A stretch of 9,467 nt of DNA, taken from assembly GCA_035295985.1 (NCBI GenBank), contig DATHBT010000018.1, forward strand, positions 1 to 9,467. Reading direction: 5' to 3'. The position numbers were made by a program, and so were the translations under genes. The notes below the pieces were generated by a model, which worked only from the letters and a program-made list of their open reading frames with translations, searched no databases and was not told where the DNA came from. Shown here in pieces: positions 7,515 through 9,467 of this stretch (position 1 is the stretch's first letter; the number at the start of each line of letters is the position of its first letter). The DNA is from JAIVGV01 sp035295985 (lineage in GTDB: Bacteria; Acidobacteriota; Blastocatellia; Pyrinomonadales; Pyrinomonadaceae).

Positions 7515-7880
7515 AAGCGGATTAAGGCTGTCTTGGTCAGGTCGCAGCCCTCAATTCCGGTACGGCGGGGCTTGGTGGAGAAATGGCGGACATGGGAGAG
7601 CGTGCCGGAGTAAACGAGAGCAGGCTTCGGAGACTGCTGCCCAGTCAAATTAGTTCTCATCTAACCTGGCGGGATGTCGTAGGGTGGTTGGCGTCGGATT
7701 CATAACCCTAAGCCCTGGTATTACCGCCTCTTTGATCCTTACTGCTATGTGCTCGTGCTTCCGCTTTCACACTTGGCGTAAAGTTGGCGTCGCGACGTGA
7801 CCGGAATTGTTAGGACGAGCTATGCTTTGACGGCTGCGGGTTGTTTGAATTCCTAGCAATTCCTGCTACATACTCGCTAA
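7515..7880. other. Gene-poor spacer between the operon and the tRNA remnant
   Basis: About 365 bases with noticeably lower GC than the flanking genes (by eye) and no convincing gene. A 40-codon frame, ATG 7583 to TAA 7705, begins MADMGERAGVNESRLRRLLP. Its GGAG lies only two bases before the ATG and its codon use is ordinary, so I do not call it. A five-base inverted repeat (GGCTG 7526-7530, CAGCC 7545-7549) follows the PEGA gene but lacks a T-run. A short direct repeat, AATTCCT at 7848 and 7858, lies near the right end. No strong terminator for the operon was found. Confidence 0.6.
7844..7872 (+). promoter_or_regulatory. Possible sigma-70 promoter upstream of the tRNA remnant
   Basis: TTTGAA (7844-7849) and TACATA (7867-7872) are separated by 17 bases. 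A start about seven bases further on would fall just before the remnant tRNA at about 7881. The boxes are only partial matches to consensus, so this is suggestive. If real, it argues that the remnant still sits at its native tRNA locus. Confidence 0.3.
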
Positions 7881-7957
<77 letters not shown>

Positions 7958-7982
7958 TTTAGTTTCAGTCACTTACGGGGCA

Positions 7983-8011
7983 GGCGCGGGAACGCTCCCG
8001 CGCCCCTTTTT
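7983..8011 (+). terminator. Intrinsic terminator after the tRNA remnant
   Basis: A perfect nine-base stem, GGCGCGGGA (7983-7991) with TCCCGCGCC (7996-8004), closes an ACGC tetraloop and is followed by CC and TTTTT (8007-8011). It lies 25 bases past the tRNA CCA end, as expected for a tRNA transcript. Its T-run overlaps the integrase stop codon on the other strand. Confidence 0.85.
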
Positions 8012-8325
8012 ATGCCCCGATAGTGCCCCGATGGCGCCCAAAAACTGCTTCAACCCCGCCCGCCACTTTCTGAGGTGTGGAGAAAGTCAGGAGCTTTCCT
8101 TTCTCCAATTTTGAAACGGCGTCTCTCAGCCTCTGCGGAACGGCGCGGGCGTACCCTCGCGTCACCCTCGTCACCCTCGTCTCGCGTTCGGGTACGGAAT
8201 GGCCCAGAAGGTCTGCGATGTCGTAAGGGTGAGCGTCTGCCGCGCAAGCGCGTGGCGAACGTCCGGCGGAGGTCGTGAAAGTGAAAGTCGTCCAATCCCG
8301 CATCCTTGACGGCCCGCTCAAAGCA
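8010..8325 (-). pseudogene. C-terminal remnant of a tyrosine recombinase (phage-type integrase), frameshifted
   Basis: Read on the minus strand, one frame gives FERAVKDAGLDDFHFHDLRR then TFATRL, with the box II HxLR motif. The next frame continues ADAHPYDIADLLGHSVPE and then TRGYARAVPQRLRDAV, with the conserved histidine (LLGHS) and the nucleophile tyrosine (GYAR), ending at TAA 8012. Joining the frames needs one base removed near 8240-8248. Only the last 105 residues or so remain; the arm-binding domain, core-binding domain and box I arginine are absent, and a sigma fragment lies where they should be. A nine-base duplication (8161-8178) adds Val-Thr-Arg before the tyrosine, widening the His-to-Tyr spacing to about 16 residues against about nine usually. 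The gene ends 53 bases from the tRNA CCA, the usual place for an integrase beside its attachment site. It is almost certainly inactive. Confidence 0.85.
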
Positions 8326-8473
8326 GCAGAGCAGTTGCCTGCGTTTTCTGCCCGTCCGCTTCGCGTTTAAGCCAAGATTTAGCGTAGCGCAGGTTCCTGT
8401 TCACCGTCGCGTTAGACACACCGAGCGCTTGTGCTATTTCGGCAATCTGCCGCCCACCGTAGTAGGGGCTGCT
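8318..8473 (-). pseudogene. Sigma-70 region 4 fragment (ECF-like), no start codon
   Basis: On the minus strand the frame after TAA 8474-8476 reads SSPYYGGRQIAEIAQALGVS, then NATVNRNLRYAKSWLKREADG, and ends at TGA 8318. This is the helix-turn-helix of sigma region 4: 'YYGG ... IAEIAQALGVSNATV ... RYAKSWLKRE' matches the pattern of ECF-type sigma factors common in Acidobacteriota (YFGG, IAEVLGVS, TVKR, RxAKAWLxRE). No ATG, GTG or TTG with a ribosome site opens it, and region 2 is missing, so it is a fragment. It shares its frame with the 101-residue gene upstream, separated only by that TAA, and it runs straight into the integrase remnant. An integrase core-binding segment was considered for the 'SNATVNR' motif, but the helix-turn-helix context fits sigma better. 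Confidence 0.65.
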
Positions 8474-8779
8474 TTAATAGAAACCCCTATAGCATTGAAT
8501 CTCCGCCACGTTGCCCTGGCCGGCACTCTTGATGAGGAAGTCGATGCGCCGCGCGTCGCGGAGGCATAGCGTGAGTTCCTGCCCGACAAAGCGGGCGGGC
8601 AAGTAGGTCTCGATTGTGCCGCGAGTGCTCGAAAGGCCTTCGACCTCTTCGCCCGACGCGGACGTGTGAACCTCGCAGTACTCTACGAGTTCGTACTTCG
8701 CGTCGCCGAGCACCCGGCCGCCGTCGAGTATCTGCCCCGCCCCGGCGAACCTCTGTCTGATCCTGTCTCTTCCTCTCAT
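8474..8779 (-). CDS. Small hypothetical protein, 101 residues
   Basis: ATG at 8779-8777 opens a frame ending at TAA 8474. The sequence has a basic N-terminus (MRGRDRIRQRF) and then alternating strands: YELVEYCEVHTSASGEEVEG, RGTIETYLPARFVGQELTLC, LRDARRIDFLIKSAGQGNVA. This suggests a small beta-barrel or sandwich of about 75 residues, possibly ligand- or nucleic-acid-binding. No signal peptide or membrane helix is present. The ribosome site is weak. It lies 43 bases after the 94-residue gene and may be co-transcribed with it. The last residues (CYRGFY) and the following sigma fragment are in one frame, so the C-terminus may be truncated or a fusion broken by the TAA. The family is unknown. Confidence 0.55.
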   Translation of the reverse strand: MRGRDRIRQRFAGAGQILDGGRVLGDAKYELVEYCEVHTSASGEEVEGLSSTRGTIETYLPARFVGQELTLCLRDARRIDFLIKSAGQGNVAEIQCYRGFY

Positions 8780-8822
8780 AAGTCTTGAAGGTGTCGCACC
8801 GGTCGCGGCCTGCCGCGCGCTC

Positions 8823-9107
8823 TCAAAGTAAATCCTTAAGACTCTTGCACGAAGCCAAAAGCTCCGCGCGCGACTCTTCCGCTTCGGCCGACGCCCCGCC
8901 CCTGATTCGCGAGAGCAACTCGCGAGACTGATGCCCGACCTGCCGCGCGATCCGACCGTGCGGCGTGCTTCCGAACTCCGCCTCCAGCTTGGCGGCGTGG
9001 TGGGCGAGGTCGCACTTCCTCGCGTCGGACAGGTCCCCGAGGCTGCTCCCCTTGAGTTCGGAGATGAGTAGGGTGAGCCTCGTGAAGGCGCTCAGGTCGC
9101 GTGTCAT
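8823..9107 (-). CDS. Small helical hypothetical protein, 94 residues
   Basis: ATG at 9107-9105 has a good ribosome site, GAGGAG (minus strand, 9121-9116), eight bases upstream, and the frame ends at TGA 8823. The protein is predicted almost entirely helical: MTRDLSAFTRLTLLISELKG, then KCDLAHHAAKLEAEF, RIARQVGHQSRELLSRIRGG, and AEAEESRAELLASCKSLKDL. The helices are amphipathic, with no signal peptide or membrane segment. It is the first gene of a likely two-gene minus-strand unit with the 101-residue protein. No family is recognised. Its position beside integrase remnants suggests mobile-element cargo, but nothing in the sequence proves that. Confidence 0.6.
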   Translation of the reverse strand: MTRDLSAFTRLTLLISELKGSSLGDLSDARKCDLAHHAAKLEAEFGSTPHGRIARQVGHQSRELLSRIRGGASAEAEESRAELLASCKSLKDLL

Positions 9108-9260
9108 TGTTCGTGCTCCTCGCGCGGCGGCTGTGGGGCGTCAGTCGATCCGGGGAATTCCAGAGGGGCTGAGAAGTGAGTTAGCTAAGCTCGGTTCGCA
9201 AACACTATACGCTTCGACGGCGCGCGACGCACGACGGGGAATCGTCGGAACCGCGGTGTC
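9108..9260. promoter_or_regulatory. Divergent intergenic region with two small inverted repeats
   Basis: This 153-base gap separates the minus-strand unit from the plus-strand frame at 9261, so promoters for both should lie here. It contains the perfect palindrome TTAGCTAA (9181-9188) and an inverted repeat CGACG/CGTCG (9232-9236/9243-9247) just before the plus-strand start. TATACG (9206-9211) is a weak candidate -10 box. These are possible operator sites only. Confidence 0.3.
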
Positions 9261-9467
9261 ATGCGCCAACTATTGCGGGCCTTACCTTCGGAGCACTTCG
9301 AACGTGCGCGGGGCGTCGTCCGCCGTTGGCGGGAGGACGGCTTCGACACCGTCATGGTCGTCAGGCAGAAGGTTCGCGCCAGCCGCTGCTACCCGTGCCG
9401 CCGGCAGGACGTGCCGGAGGGCGCCGTCCCGAGTTGGGACTACTACCGCATACCGTCCGCAATAGTG
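9261..9467 (+). CDS. Partial hypothetical protein, N-terminal 69 residues (runs off right edge)
   Basis: ATG 9261 opens a frame that stays open to the last base. It begins MRQLLRALPSEHFERARGVV, continues RRWREDGFDTVMVVRQKVRA, then has a Cys pair in SRCYPCRRQDVPEG and ends VPSWDYYRIPSAIV. Third positions are GC-rich as in the other genes, and a stop codon (TAA 9186) precedes the ATG in frame. No strong ribosome site is visible. The CxxC could bind metal if a partner pair lies downstream. A competing plus-strand frame, 8965-9465, overlaps it but crosses the 94-residue gene and reads as low-complexity Arg/Ser sequence. The family is unknown. Confidence 0.5.
   Translation, partial: MRQLLRALPSEHFERARGVVRRWREDGFDTVMVVRQKVRASRCYPCRRQDVPEGAVPSWDYYRIPSAIV

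Noticed and set aside
7526..7549. Terminator after the PEGA gene
   Set aside because: It has only a five-base stem with a 14-base loop and no T-run.
7583..7705. 40-codon frame in the spacer
   Set aside because: The Shine-Dalgarno-like GGAG is only two bases from the ATG, and nothing else supports translation.
8965..9465. Plus-strand open frame of 166 codons
   Set aside because: It is antisense to the 94-residue gene, which has a good ribosome site. Its own start has no site and its second half is low complexity.

Overview
The window is GC-rich bacterial DNA (my estimate is roughly 65% GC, not computed) with strong Shine-Dalgarno sites. Secreted PEGA and TPR proteins, a SUMF1-type domain behind a membrane anchor, RDD membrane proteins, and an ECF-type sigma fragment fit an Acidobacteriota-like genome (for example Blastocatellia). 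That placement is inference; no marker gene is present.

Left part (1-7514): six plus-strand genes run head to tail with short gaps and look like one operon. They are: (1) the C-terminal 352 codons of a larger protein with a helical segment, two beta-sandwich modules and two C-terminal membrane helices; (2) an RDD-family membrane protein; (3) a small two- to three-helix membrane protein with a Thr/Pro tail; (4) a protein whose N-terminal third is a paralogue of gene 3, followed by a Pro/Thr linker and a SUMF1/FGE-like domain without the catalytic cysteines; (5) an 856-residue secreted protein with helical repeats and a possible CsgG/LpoB-like C-terminal half; (6) a secreted protein with three PEGA domains, a TPR-like stretch and an all-beta cap. 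Together they suggest a multi-protein envelope assembly, perhaps coupled to a signalling protein that begins left of the window. The function is unknown.

Middle (7515-8011): about 370 bases of gene-poor DNA lead to a serine tRNA(CGA) remnant. Its class II variable arm, T arm, acceptor 3' strand and CCA are intact, but the D arm and part of the anticodon stem are missing. A textbook intrinsic terminator follows.

Right part (8010-9467): this is remnant and accessory DNA, mainly minus strand. Next to the tRNA remnant lies the C-terminal end of a frameshifted tyrosine recombinase. Upstream of it, in reading order, are a start-less sigma-70 region 4 fragment and two small hypothetical genes (101 and 94 aa). 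A divergent plus-strand reading frame begins at 9261 and runs off the right edge. The tRNA end plus broken integrase marks an old integration site, and the boundary between the operon and the remnant region falls there.
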